This document shows, in pieces, positions 34,191 through 40,708 of a stretch of DNA of 64,000 nt (the first letter of the stretch is position 1; each line of letters starts with the position of its first letter). The stretch is from an uncultured Muribaculaceae bacterium. GTDB taxonomy: Bacteria > Bacteroidota > Bacteroidia > Bacteroidales > Muribaculaceae. The notes below the pieces were generated by a model. That model saw only the letters and a program-made list of their open reading frames with translations, did not search any database and had not been told where the DNA came from. The stretch lies in the NCBI GenBank assembly GCA_910578395.1, contig CAJTPZ010000004.1, positions 191,126 through 255,125 of the forward strand, given 5' to 3'. The translations under genes were made by a program, and so were the position numbers.

Positions 34191-35075
34191 ATGCATATTG
34201 ATCTTTTCAATTCCTACTTCGGACAGTCAAGCCCACACCCGCTTATAGGCGTAGGCGACCTCGCCAGGGCCGACGCTTCCATATTCACCCCTACCGACTT
34301 CGGCATGTACTGCGTGGTTCTGATGGATGTAAACTTCGGGCAGCTTACAAAAGACGGCAACGAAATCACATATCAGCCTGGAACACTTTTTTCACTACGA
34401 CCCGGACAGGAAGTCGCACTCACGCGTGACCATGGCGTCGAACCACGAGGCATGATACTCGCATTCCGACCCGAGCTATTGCAGAAAACCGGACTCGGAC
34501 GCGACTTCTACATGTTCCGTTTCTTCTTCTACGACGTACTCGAGGCCATCGAGCTAACACGAATCGAACGCAACATAGTAATGAACTGTTTTAGCAACCT
34601 CATAGCCGAACTCAACACACCTCGCGACTACATGTCCGACCAGCTCCTGCGACTTGGCATCGGACAGCTTCTAAGTTATGTAAAACGCTTCTACGAACGG
34701 CAGTTCTCCGATATAGCCAGATCGTCCTCATCGGTTGTCGACCGCCTCGCCCATATTGTAGACAATTATCTTTCAAGCGGACTTCCGGCGCAAAAAGGAC
34801 AACCGACCGTAGCATGGTGCGCCGCAGAATTCAACCTGTCACCAAACTATTTCGGCGACCTCGTGAAACGCGAACTGCACATAACCGCTCAGGAATACAT
34901 ACACCAGAAAATCATTACGGCAGCCTGCCGGTTACTCAAAACAACAACGCTTTCTGTAAATGAAATAGCCGAAGAACTCGGCTTCACCTACCCCAACCAC
35001 TTCACACGTATGTTCACACGGCGTGTAGGCCTCTCCCCAATGCGCTACCGCCACGGCTCCCATGATGCCGGCTGA
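34191..35075 (+). CDS. AraC family transcriptional regulator
   Basis: A 294-residue activator-type protein. The C-terminal 100 residues carry two helix-turn-helix units: VAWCAAEFNLSPNYFGDLVKRE and VNEIAEELGFTYPNHFTRMFTRRVGLSPMRYR. These are the consensus AraC/XylS DNA-binding segments, here listed in two parts at about residues 205-226 and 255-286. The N-terminal part reads as a cupin-like sensing domain (YQPGTLFSLRPGQEV). It is divergent from the lyase gene, so it likely controls that gene in response to an aromatic or related metabolite. A partial promoter TATCTTTA lies at 34161-34168. Confidence 0.92.
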   Translation: MHIDLFNSYFGQSSPHPLIGVGDLARADASIFTPTDFGMYCVVLMDVNFGQLTKDGNEITYQPGTLFSLRPGQEVALTRDHGVEPRGMILAFRPELLQKTGLGRDFYMFRFFFYDVLEAIELTRIERNIVMNCFSNLIAELNTPRDYMSDQLLRLGIGQLLSYVKRFYERQFSDIARSSSSVVDRLAHIVDNYLSSGLPAQKGQPTVAWCAAEFNLSPNYFGDLVKRELHITAQEYIHQKIITAACRLLKTTTLSVNEIAEELGFTYPNHFTRMFTRRVGLSPMRYRHGSHDAG

Positions 35076-35156
35076 GCCTTGCCGCAATTCATAGAAAACC
35101 ATATCAGGCATTTTAATTCCCTGATACAGCTGCAAAAACAGCATACCCTGAAAACG

Positions 35157-35193
35157 AAAAGAGACCGCATCATTTCGGATGCGATCTCTTTTG
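35157..35193. terminator. Bidirectional terminator after the AraC gene and tRNA-Asn
   Basis: Arms AAAAGAGACCGCATC (35157-35171) and GATGCGATCTCTTTT (35179-35193) pair with one mismatch around seven bases, giving a T-run on each strand. Confidence 0.75.
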
Positions 35194-35267
35194 CGCTTCA
35201 GGATGGGCTTGAACCAACGACCCCCTGATTAACAGTCAGGTGCTCTAACCAACTGAGCTACTGAAGC
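35194..35267 (-). tRNA. tRNA-Asn (anticodon GTT)
   Basis: A complete 74-base cloverleaf on the minus strand: acceptor GCTTCAG pairs with CTGAAGC, D-loop AGCTCAGTTGGTTAGAGC, anticodon stem CTGAC with loop TGTTAAT containing GTT, T-arm GGTTCAAGCC. CCA is not encoded. It is read from the consensus promoter at 35320-35350. Confidence 0.95.
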
Positions 35268-35319
35268 ATTTATGCAACGCCTATCTTTCAAGCGCCCCCT
35301 CTATTGGGGTTTTGCGATG

Positions 35320-35350
35320 CAAAGATACGGGTAATTTTTAAATCTGCAAA
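35320..35350 (-). promoter_or_regulatory. Consensus promoter of tRNA-Asn
   Basis: Minus-strand TTTG (35350-35347), a 19-base spacer and TATCTTTG (35327-35320): a full match to the Bacteroidota consensus, about 53 bases upstream of the tRNA. The leader between them contains a CCCC/GGGG hairpin. Confidence 0.8.
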
Positions 35351-35420
35351 CTTTTTTACAATATTTTTTTGCTGCATGTTTTTTTGGCACTCTCCGGCAC
35401 AATATATCACCCGAGTTGAC

Positions 35421-35428
35421 TATATTTG
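35421..35428 (+). promoter_or_regulatory. Promoter -7 element of the lipoprotein/SUI1 pair
   Basis: TATATTTG, a perfect match, ending only six bases before the ATG at 35435. Transcription starting about seven bases after the element would give a leaderless or nearly leaderless mRNA. Confidence 0.55.
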
Positions 35429-35434
35429 TTATAT

Positions 35435-35923
35435 ATGAAAAAAACGTTTTGTCGTGTAATACTCCTGTCCGTTCTTGCTGTCGCTATGGCCGCATGCGGT
35501 CGACAGAATCCCGATGCATTACTCGCATCGGCCGATGATGCGATCGGCATATCCGACTATCGGTCGGCCCAGAATCTGTGCGACAATCTCTCCGATATAG
35601 TACGTACCGACACACTTTCCCTTCAGCCATCGCAGTATTGCAGACTTGCATTTATATATATGACGCTGGCCGAACATCAGTCAGCAGCAACTGCCACAGC
35701 CGAAGACAATATCGCGGCAGCATCCGCCATGTTCATAAACGCCCTGAGAATATCTCCCGATTCTGTACAGAAATTTCTCAACGGACTTGCACCCGAAAAT
35801 ATCGGACACGCCGAGTTGCTGTTGCATCTGTCGGAAGCCGCCGAAGCACGCAACATAATCCAGCAGTTTGAAGAACCCGACAGCATTCCGGATTCAAGCC
35901 ACAACCACGGTCATGAAAACTAA
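35435..35923 (+). CDS. Lipoprotein of unknown function upstream of the SUI1 factor
   Basis: A 162-residue product with a lipoprotein signal (MKKTFCRVILLSVLAVAMAACG, lipobox MAAC, split here). The mature part is helical with TPR-like character (NPDALLASADDAIGISDYRS, AFIYMTLAEHQ, LLLHLSEAAEARNI). Function is unknown. The ATG at 35435 comes right after the -7 element at 35421-35428, so the upstream TTG at 35426 is ruled out and the transcript is probably leaderless. Its last 11 bases overlap the next gene. Confidence 0.65.
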   Translation: MKKTFCRVILLSVLAVAMAACGRQNPDALLASADDAIGISDYRSAQNLCDNLSDIVRTDTLSLQPSQYCRLAFIYMTLAEHQSAATATAEDNIAAASAMFINALRISPDSVQKFLNGLAPENIGHAELLLHLSEAAEARNIIQQFEEPDSIPDSSHNHGHEN

Positions 35924-36257
35924 CGATCTTCAAAGCGCCCTTCAGGCATTTCTGCAAAACAACCCCGACCTTCCGCAAGGAGAAGAACCGACTGAAACTT
36001 CCGGGCCAACAGAAAAAATGCCCCGGCTTATCGTAAGACTCGAAACCAAAGGACGCAACGGTAAAGCCGCCACCATCATATCCGGACTATCGCAGATAGA
36101 TCCTGGAAAAGCACAACAGCTCGCAGCCGATCTGAAAAAGAAACTCGCTACAGGCGGATCATTCCGCGACGACGAGATACTTATTCAGGGCGACCGACGA
36201 CGCGATGTAATTGAAACGCTACGCTTCTTAGGATTCAAGACCAACAACTGTCCCTGA
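35913..36257 (+). CDS. SUI1/eIF1-like translation factor (YciH family)
   Basis: A 114-residue protein with an SUI1 domain in its C-terminal two thirds: PRLIVRLETKGRNGKAATII, followed by LKKKLATGGSFRDDEILIQGD and the terminal strand VIETLRFLGF. Bacterial YciH proteins resemble eukaryotic eIF1 and influence start-codon selection in vitro. The short N-terminal part is acidic. It overlaps the lipoprotein gene by 11 bases and is followed by a terminator, so the two form a closed unit. The ATG at 35913 removes 15 codons that lie inside the lipoprotein gene. Confidence 0.88.
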   Translation: MKTNDLQSALQAFLQNNPDLPQGEEPTETSGPTEKMPRLIVRLETKGRNGKAATIISGLSQIDPGKAQQLAADLKKKLATGGSFRDDEILIQGDRRRDVIETLRFLGFKTNNCP

Positions 36258-36280
36258 ACCGCTATATAGTGATCCCACAA

Positions 36281-36315
36281 AAAATGCTGTAGAAAATTCT
36301 ACAGCATTTTTATTG
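36281..36315. terminator. Bidirectional terminator after the SUI1 gene
   Basis: Perfect 15-base arms at 36281-36295 and 36298-36312 with A-run and T-run flanks. It also serves the convergent PepSY-like gene. Confidence 0.85.
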
Positions 36316-36335
36316 TTCTGATACGTGCCGGCCAT

Positions 36336-36788
36336 TCAGTCCTCTACACTCAGGACCTTTCCTGATTTGTTGAACTTTAACTCAACACCGTCACTAAGCT
36401 CTATATCATAGCCATTTCTCTCAACATCCATACTCACTATTTTCCGCCCAACATAATTCGTCGACACATAGTCACGGATGGACTTCAATATGAGATTTTC
36501 AGGTACTACGCCGTCACGTCCGCTCTCAATTTCCTTCAGAGAACCATCGTGGGCAAATTCTATTTCTGTTCCGTCATCAAGAATAACCTCATAGTCGGAT
36601 TGACCGGAAATCTTGGAATCGATTTTAATACGGCTTACTCCGGCATCATGGTAATACTGACTAAGAAGAGTACGTGCACTCTCAGGCAGCTCATTAACGT
36701 CGGTCGTAATCTTGTCACGAGCCGATGCAACTCCCGACACAAGTGCGGCAGCCATAATCAAGGTAAAGATCTTTTTCATGTTTTTCAC
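36336..36788 (-). CDS. Exported PepSY-like (DUF2874) protein
   Basis: A 150-residue periplasmic protein with a signal peptide (MKNMKKIFTLIMAAALVSGVASA, cleaved after ASA). The mature part holds two PepSY-like units: IKIDSKISGQSDYEVILDDG then TEIEFAHDGSLKEIE, and IVSMDVERNGYDIELSDG then VELKFNKSGKVLSVE. These two-domain proteins are common in Bacteroidales and may act as protease inhibitors or ligand-binding proteins. The start may be the second ATG (36779). It has its own promoter at 36862-36869. Confidence 0.85.
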   Translation of the reverse strand: MKNMKKIFTLIMAAALVSGVASARDKITTDVNELPESARTLLSQYYHDAGVSRIKIDSKISGQSDYEVILDDGTEIEFAHDGSLKEIESGRDGVVPENLILKSIRDYVSTNYVGRKIVSMDVERNGYDIELSDGVELKFNKSGKVLSVED

Positions 36789-36861
36789 ATTTAAATACTT
36801 TTATTACAGCGACATAGATCGCATACGACATCTAAACGCCGAGTACATTAAAAATGTTCTT

Positions 36862-36869
36862 CAAACATA
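36862..36869 (-). promoter_or_regulatory. Promoter -7 element of the PepSY-like gene
   Basis: Minus-strand TATGTTTG, a perfect match, 73 bases upstream of the ATG. A small hairpin (ACATT/AATGT) follows near the predicted 5' end. Confidence 0.55.
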
Positions 36870-36903
36870 TAAACTGAGCCGATCGTCTCTATTTCACAAT
36901 AAA

Positions 36904-36934
36904 AAAATGTGCTGCATGATATGCAACACATTTT
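36904..36934 (-). terminator. Terminator of rpsT
   Basis: Arms AAAATGTGCTGCAT and ATGCAACACATTTT (one mismatch, 3-base loop), followed on the minus strand by a run of seven T. Confidence 0.85.
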
Positions 36935-36957
36935 CTATTCTTTCTTTGAGACTATTC

Positions 36958-37215
36958 TCAAGCGCCGAGCTTATTGATCATGCGGGCAAGCTTGCTCTTG
37001 AGATTAGAAGCCTTATTCTTTGAAATTACATGCTTACCGGCGATGCGATCAAGCATTGAGCTTACGCGCTTATACTCTGTTTCTGCCTCTGCCTTATCGG
37101 TAATATTGCGTAAGTTGCGGACAGCATTACGCGCTGTCTTGGCATAATAGCGATTACGCAGACGACGTGTTTCCGTCTGACGAATTCTTTTCAGCGATGA
37201 CTTATGATTTGCCAT
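36958..37215 (-). CDS. rpsT: 30S ribosomal protein S20
   Basis: Primary binding protein of the 16S rRNA 5' domain. The 85-residue helical, very basic protein starts MANHKSSLKRIRQTETRRLRN, a typical S20 N-terminus split here, and ends with KSKLARMINKLGA. Length is normal. It is preceded by tRNA-Glu on the same strand with 42 bases between, so both probably share the promoter at 37364-37395. A strong terminator follows. Confidence 0.97.
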   Translation of the reverse strand: MANHKSSLKRIRQTETRRLRNRYYAKTARNAVRNLRNITDKAEAETEYKRVSSMLDRIAGKHVISKNKASNLKSKLARMINKLGA

Positions 37216-37257
37216 TACTATGGATAATACTTCTTATTTTAAATCCTTTTGTTTCTG

Positions 37258-37329
37258 TAGCCCATAGGAGAATCGAACTCCTCTTTCAAGAATGAAAATC
37301 TTGCGTCCTAACCGATAGACGAATGGGCC
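37258..37329 (-). tRNA. tRNA-Glu (anticodon TTC)
   Basis: A 72-base cloverleaf on the minus strand: acceptor GGCCCAT pairs with ATGGGCT (one G-T pair), D-arm GTCTATCGGTTAGGAC, anticodon loop TTTTCAT with TTC, T-arm AGTTCGATTCT. Read from the promoter at 37364-37395 and probably co-transcribed with rpsT. Confidence 0.95.
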
Positions 37330-37363
37330 GACTTTCTGAGCGGTTACCCCTCTAAAGCGACTG

Positions 37364-37395
37364 CAAATATACAACCTGTTTTTATTACCTGCAAA
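37364..37395 (-). promoter_or_regulatory. Promoter of tRNA-Glu and rpsT
   Basis: Minus-strand TTTG (37395-37392), 20-base spacer, TATATTTG (37371-37364). Both elements match the Bacteroidota consensus. Confidence 0.75.
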
Positions 37396-37582
37396 TATTT
37401 ATTCGCTTTTTTATTATTTTTCTTTGATTTTTTTGTTGAAAACTGTCAAACCTACCAATAGAGCTACACAAGACTACACCATCACATATTTCGATCGAAA
37501 TAAAAAAGCGAAACTACACCTCCTTTAACAAATATTATACTTACATTTCGTAAGTTTTGTTTCATAACGATAATTTTTACTA

Positions 37583-37590
37583 TATCTTTG
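37583..37590 (+). promoter_or_regulatory. Promoter -7 element of the candidate small RNA
   Basis: TATCTTTG, perfect. TTTG lies at 37556-37559, with a longer spacer than usual (23 bases). A short dyad CTTAC/GTAAG at 37540-37554 sits just upstream. No protein-coding start follows within the transcript. Confidence 0.65.
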
Positions 37591-37726
37591 CGGTAAAGAC
37601 TAATCCACATCTTTTTAAACCGCGGATGTTATTTGCGGAAAGATTTTGTTAGACATAGAAAGCATATAAACTTGAATTTTGGTTATGAGGGAGGTGCGTT
37701 GCTGTGAAGCAGCGCTCTTTCGTTTT
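37591..37726 (+). ncRNA. Candidate structured small RNA, possibly the Bacteroidales-1/6S-like type
   Basis: About 135 bases between a consensus promoter and a strong terminator, with no convincing ORF. A stem is visible: ATCTTT (37609-37614) with AAAGAT (37639-37644), and CCGC (37620-37623) with GCGG (37635-37638). These stack on the 3' side with a five-base bulge on the 5' side. The Bacteroidales-1 RNA motif is described as an independent Bacteroidales transcript with such a promoter and terminator, often near a ribosomal protein gene, and has been linked to 6S RNA. This RNA lies beyond tRNA-Glu and rpsT. The assignment is a guess; the existence of a transcript is well supported. The rest of 37330-37779 holds only promoters and A/T-rich sequence. 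Confidence 0.6.
37696..37726 (+). terminator. Terminator of the candidate small RNA
   Basis: GCGTTGCT (37696-37703) pairs with AGCAGCGC (37708-37715) around a GTGA tetraloop, followed by TCTTTCG and six T. Confidence 0.85.
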
Positions 37727-37779
37727 TTATAATATGATCACAAAAACCAGAATTTTATAGGCATCGCGATTACATGAGC

Positions 37780-38202
37780 CTATTCCTTACCGGAAAACAG
37801 CCGTTTCATAAGCCACCCCGAAATTGCAAATCCCAAAAACACACCCGACGCATCGGCAAGAAAGTCCGATAAATCACATGTACGGTTACTCAATGGCTGA
37901 ATAAGCTCGATAACCGCGCCGAGAAGCATAACCCATCCGGCAAGATTCACACGTGACACCACACCGGCGGTCCTACCTGGCTTACGCGCCGAAGATCGAC
38001 GGCTCAGGTCAAAACAACCAGAAAGATAAACGCCCAAAAACATCAGGACATGCACGATCTTGTCGGTATGCTCCCACCACGTGATTTCATTGTCGGGTAA
38101 AGGATCCGGCGACAGTGTTAGCCACAGGACCAGAACTGTGGTAACCACCGTCCATCCCCACAATGGCAGCACACACGCCAAACCGCACAGACGTCTCCAC
38201 AT
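37780..38202 (-). CDS. VanZ-like membrane protein
   Basis: A 140-residue protein with about four membrane helices. HTDKIVHVLMFLGVYLSG, then AVIELIQPLSNRTCDLSDFLADASGVFLG (split over residues 100-130) match the VanZ-like family. Homologues include the teicoplanin-resistance protein VanZ, but the biochemical role is not known. Residues upstream of the ATG at 38202 fall within the neighbouring gene. That gene ends 13 bases before this start, so both are co-transcribed. Confidence 0.8.
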   Translation of the reverse strand: MWRRLCGLACVLPLWGWTVVTTVLVLWLTLSPDPLPDNEITWWEHTDKIVHVLMFLGVYLSGCFDLSRRSSARKPGRTAGVVSRVNLAGWVMLLGAVIELIQPLSNRTCDLSDFLADASGVFLGFAISGWLMKRLFSGKE

Positions 38203-38215
38203 GATAATCCTATGG

Positions 38216-38740
38216 CTAAAGCCTCCCAAGCTCAACGAGCAGATCGGAGATATCCTCACGGCATAGACGACGCCGCGACTGAAGTTCCGTAGCAAAACGG
38301 TCGGCGATAATTCCCACTCCGTCATGACCGAAAACCCTCACAAGAGTCCGGTAGCTCTTGCTCCAGAGCGCGTCGACCTCATCTTTCTCAAGGCCGCAGA
38401 CATCCATACCCTCCTGTTCGGCCGCTATGCGCAAAGCATCAGCCTCATCATCATCGGGCATCATGTTCTGAGCCACAAGACGACGGCAAAGCAGATTGCC
38501 CATAGCCATACCCATAGCAAGCTGAAAATGCTTGGCCATCATGCTCCATACATCCTTTGCCGAACAGCTCGGATTACCCGAAAAATAAAAATCCGGAGTA
38601 AAGGATACCGGCTCATCAGCACGATCCAGATCAATTTCAAGTATATTGTCATTGTCGCTCCAGACAGCCATTGTCACAGCCATTCCGGTCAGACCGTAAC
38701 TGCGGTCTTTCTCATCGGCATATTTAAATTTATCGCTCAT
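38216..38740 (-). CDS. Conserved Bacteroidales hypothetical protein
   Basis: A 174-residue soluble, acidic protein. It begins MSDKFKYADEKDRSYGLTGM and has TPDFYFSGNPSCSAKDVWSM near residue 48 and a helical C-terminal half with LEKDEVDALWSKSYRTLVR. I recall homologues in Bacteroides with the same DRSY and DFYFSGNP motifs and no known function. The start at 38740 overlaps the end of a 22-codon upstream ORF. The two and the VanZ-like gene follow one promoter. Confidence 0.7.
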   Translation of the reverse strand: MSDKFKYADEKDRSYGLTGMAVTMAVWSDNDNILEIDLDRADEPVSFTPDFYFSGNPSCSAKDVWSMMAKHFQLAMGMAMGNLLCRRLVAQNMMPDDDEADALRIAAEQEGMDVCGLEKDEVDALWSKSYRTLVRVFGHDGVGIIADRFATELQSRRRLCREDISDLLVELGRL

Positions 38741-38798
38741 ATCTGTTTTTCTCAAGCACTTCCTTGGCCAGGTTCAGGCATCGGATACTGTCATCCAT
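38730..38798 (-). CDS. Short upstream ORF of 22 codons
   Basis: Begins ATG at 38796-38798 within the leader after the -7 element at 38843-38850 and ends in a TAA that overlaps the next gene's start by 11 bases. The peptide reads MDDSIRCLNLAKEVLEKNRY plus two residues. The overlap suggests translational coupling. It could be a leader peptide or a small helical protein. Evidence is position only. Confidence 0.4.
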   Translation of the reverse strand: MDDSIRCLNLAKEVLEKNRYER

Positions 38799-38842
38799 GC
38801 CACACCTTCCACATAAGATCGGCCTATAAACCTAATTTACTG

Positions 38843-38850
38843 CAAAGATA
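38843..38850 (-). promoter_or_regulatory. Promoter -7 element of the DRSY-motif gene operon
   Basis: Minus-strand TATCTTTG, a perfect match, between the recO stop and the 22-codon ORF. Confidence 0.6.
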
Positions 38851-38855
38851 CGGAT

Positions 38856-39590
38856 TCAGAACAAATCCCTCAAAACATCGACCGACACAAGATTACCCAC
38901 CTTGTAGCCGTGAAGAGAATAATACCTCAGCAATTCCGCAAGTATCTCGTTGCGTTCATCACGTGAAAAACGAAAGAACCGACGGTTGTCAAATGTCATT
39001 CTCGACAGAGCATAGGCAGCACGAGATTTGCGCTGGTCAAGATAATCGGAATGTCCGACCGGAGGAGACACCATGAAACGCCCCTCACGCATGTCGAGAA
39101 AACGCCCGTTACGCCACGTCGACACATCAGGCTCGATACCGAATGCCACCGTAAGAGTCGACAGTGCGGCTATATGCAGATTGGCCATACCACGGCTATC
39201 GCGTCCGGCCAGACACCTTGCGACCTCTCTGACCCCATAAAACAACGGTTCGTCGGCCATAGGCTCACGCAATACTGCACCGAGGAAGTCCGCCATAAAA
39301 AAACAGATGGCACTCCTGACCGGATCACATACAGCCCCGCCGTCAACAGCCCCGTCGTCGCGTCTTACATCCTTGATATGATAAAGATCCCTGCCGCCGG
39401 TCACCGACGCCACACACTCAAACGACGACATCGGCATCGTAAGCGCCCTCACTCGCGAGGCTGATGCCCCTTTGCCCGCGGCGATCAACAGTCCCACCCG
39501 TCCGAGCTGGCGACTGTAAGCCACCAGTATCGAACTGCGGTCGCTATGCCTGATCGTACGCAACGCCACACATTCCAATCGCTGATACAT
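38856..39590 (-). CDS. recO: DNA repair protein RecO
   Basis: Helps RecA load onto SSB-coated DNA in the RecFOR pathway. The 244-residue product has the N-terminal OB-fold start (LECVALRTIRHSDRSSILVAY) and GRVGLLIAAGKGASASRVRAL, followed by the helical domain with the FMADFLGAVLREP segment. This corresponds to Bacteroidales RecO, which lacks the zinc-binding cysteines of some relatives. The ATG at 39590 gives the normal N-terminus; 12 additional upstream codons are possible. It is 65 bases downstream of the unrecognised gene pair. Confidence 0.88.
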   Translation of the reverse strand: MYQRLECVALRTIRHSDRSSILVAYSRQLGRVGLLIAAGKGASASRVRALTMPMSSFECVASVTGGRDLYHIKDVRRDDGAVDGGAVCDPVRSAICFFMADFLGAVLREPMADEPLFYGVREVARCLAGRDSRGMANLHIAALSTLTVAFGIEPDVSTWRNGRFLDMREGRFMVSPPVGHSDYLDQRKSRAAYALSRMTFDNRRFFRFSRDERNEILAELLRYYSLHGYKVGNLVSVDVLRDLF

Positions 39591-39655
39591 ATACCCAAAG
39601 CTACAATAATTCCGCACGTCACACAATACCCTGCACTCCTATCATACTCCACATG

Positions 39656-40156
39656 CTACCAATGGGCCACAAGACGCAGAGGACCTACCGGAATCCTTTT
39701 TATACAGGATTTCACCTCTTCCACTGCTGTCACGGCGCGTGCGCGGTAATATTCAGTCATTTCCACGTCACGGCCAAGCCAGACAGACTCAAGCACATTA
39801 AATGCGACTGCACTCTCCATACGGCGCCGCAGCGACATAGCCACACCATCGACAATCCCCGATGGCAACCTGATAACAAAATCAACCAGTCCGTCATGTT
39901 TTCCGGCATCGTCAAGACGGCATTCCGCCATATATGGCATAAGATCTGCCGCAAGGCCCGAGCAGGCATCGCCGACAAACGTCAGAAGCAAACGTTCATG
40001 GTCGCGTGTGACCAGCCCGCACTTCTCACTGTTCTCCCCTGCCACACCACCTACAAGATGTGTTATTGCCGATGTCGCATAAATTCTGTCAAGCACCGAA
40101 GCCACCGACAGTTGAAACATCACATCATTTTTCAAGTCTCTCATCCCGATTTTCAT
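39656..40156 (-). CDS. Unrecognised protein between recO and the FYIG-repeat gene
   Basis: A 166-residue soluble protein without signal or membrane segments. It begins MKIGMRDLKNDVMFQLSVAS (a later start at residue 5, MRD, is possible) and has a hydrophobic middle part (LLLTFVGDACSGLAADLMPYM). I recognise no family motif. It overlaps the upstream FYIG-repeat gene by four bases, so the two are co-translated and probably work together. Helix-rich C-terminus with ARAVTAVEEVKSCIKRI. Confidence 0.55.
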   Translation of the reverse strand: MKIGMRDLKNDVMFQLSVASVLDRIYATSAITHLVGGVAGENSEKCGLVTRDHERLLLTFVGDACSGLAADLMPYMAECRLDDAGKHDGLVDFVIRLPSGIVDGVAMSLRRRMESAVAFNVLESVWLGRDVEMTEYYRARAVTAVEEVKSCIKRIPVGPLRLVAHW

Positions 40157-40566
40157 TTTCCCGATTCAACATTTCTCAACTTGGCGACAATTCTTCGTGC
40201 CGTGCGCGGTCCGATATAGAAACATGGAGCGTTGCCTTCGGCAAGCACACGCGCAAGCGCTTCCGACAGACTCAACATTCCGCGTGCCCCGGCCATTTCC
40301 GACTCTACACGATCGGCAAGATCCTCCCATATCCTACGCTTGGCCGGCATCCATTCGCGATGACGCCGACGCAACCGGCGGCGCAACCTGGCCGACACTC
40401 CACGCCGGGCATATTCAAACCCGATGTAAAACCCCGGCGCTCCACCCTCGATTGCCCGACGCATCACTTCACGCGACTCTACTGGCCCTTCACCCGCCCA
40501 CGCCAGGCGCATCTCCCGCCTGTAGGCATTCATGAAATCTCTGTCTCTCTCCTGTGTGTATTCCAT
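40153..40566 (-). CDS. FYIG-repeat protein, basic, possibly phage-derived
   Basis: The 137-residue, strongly basic protein holds two related units 70 residues apart: GGAPGFYIGFEYARRGV (residues 41-57) and GNAPCFYIGPRTARRIV (111-127). Each is followed by Arg/Lys-rich helix; the first by RLRRRLRRRHR. It begins MEYTQERDRDFMNAYRR, which resembles short Bacteroides proteins I associate with phage-like regions, but this link is from memory and uncertain. The ATG at 40566 lies nine bases after a good promoter, so the mRNA may be leaderless. Nucleic-acid binding is a guess from charge. Confidence 0.6.
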   Translation of the reverse strand: MEYTQERDRDFMNAYRREMRLAWAGEGPVESREVMRRAIEGGAPGFYIGFEYARRGVSARLRRRLRRRHREWMPAKRRIWEDLADRVESEMAGARGMLSLSEALARVLAEGNAPCFYIGPRTARRIVAKLRNVESGK

Positions 40567-40575
40567 AGTATCAGA

Positions 40576-40606
40576 TAAATATATTTCACTTATGACTATA
40601 AACAAA
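40576..40606 (-). promoter_or_regulatory. Promoter of the FYIG-repeat gene
   Basis: Minus-strand TTTG (40606-40603), 19-base spacer, TATATTTA (40583-40576; seven of eight positions). The ATG follows after nine bases. Confidence 0.65.
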
Positions 40607-40609
40607 CAA

Positions 40610-40644
40610 TGGTAGTCTTGCCTTGTTCATTGGCAAAACTACCA
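40610..40644 (-). terminator. Terminator of the EnvC-like gene operon
   Basis: Arms TGGTAGT (40610-40616) with ACTACCA (40638-40644) and TTGCC (40618-40622) with GGCAA (40632-40636), one mismatch, followed on the minus strand by a T-rich tract. Confidence 0.65.
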
Positions 40645-40708
40645 CATCAACGAGCCGTATTCCGACTCCTGTAACTAAACAAATGTTAACAATCTTATAT
40701 GAATCCGA

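Noticed and set aside
37430..37580. A/T-rich stretch upstream of the small RNA as a possible origin or CRISPR leader
   Set aside because: No repeated units, DnaA-box clusters or spacer-like arrays. It is typical promoter-rich intergenic sequence.
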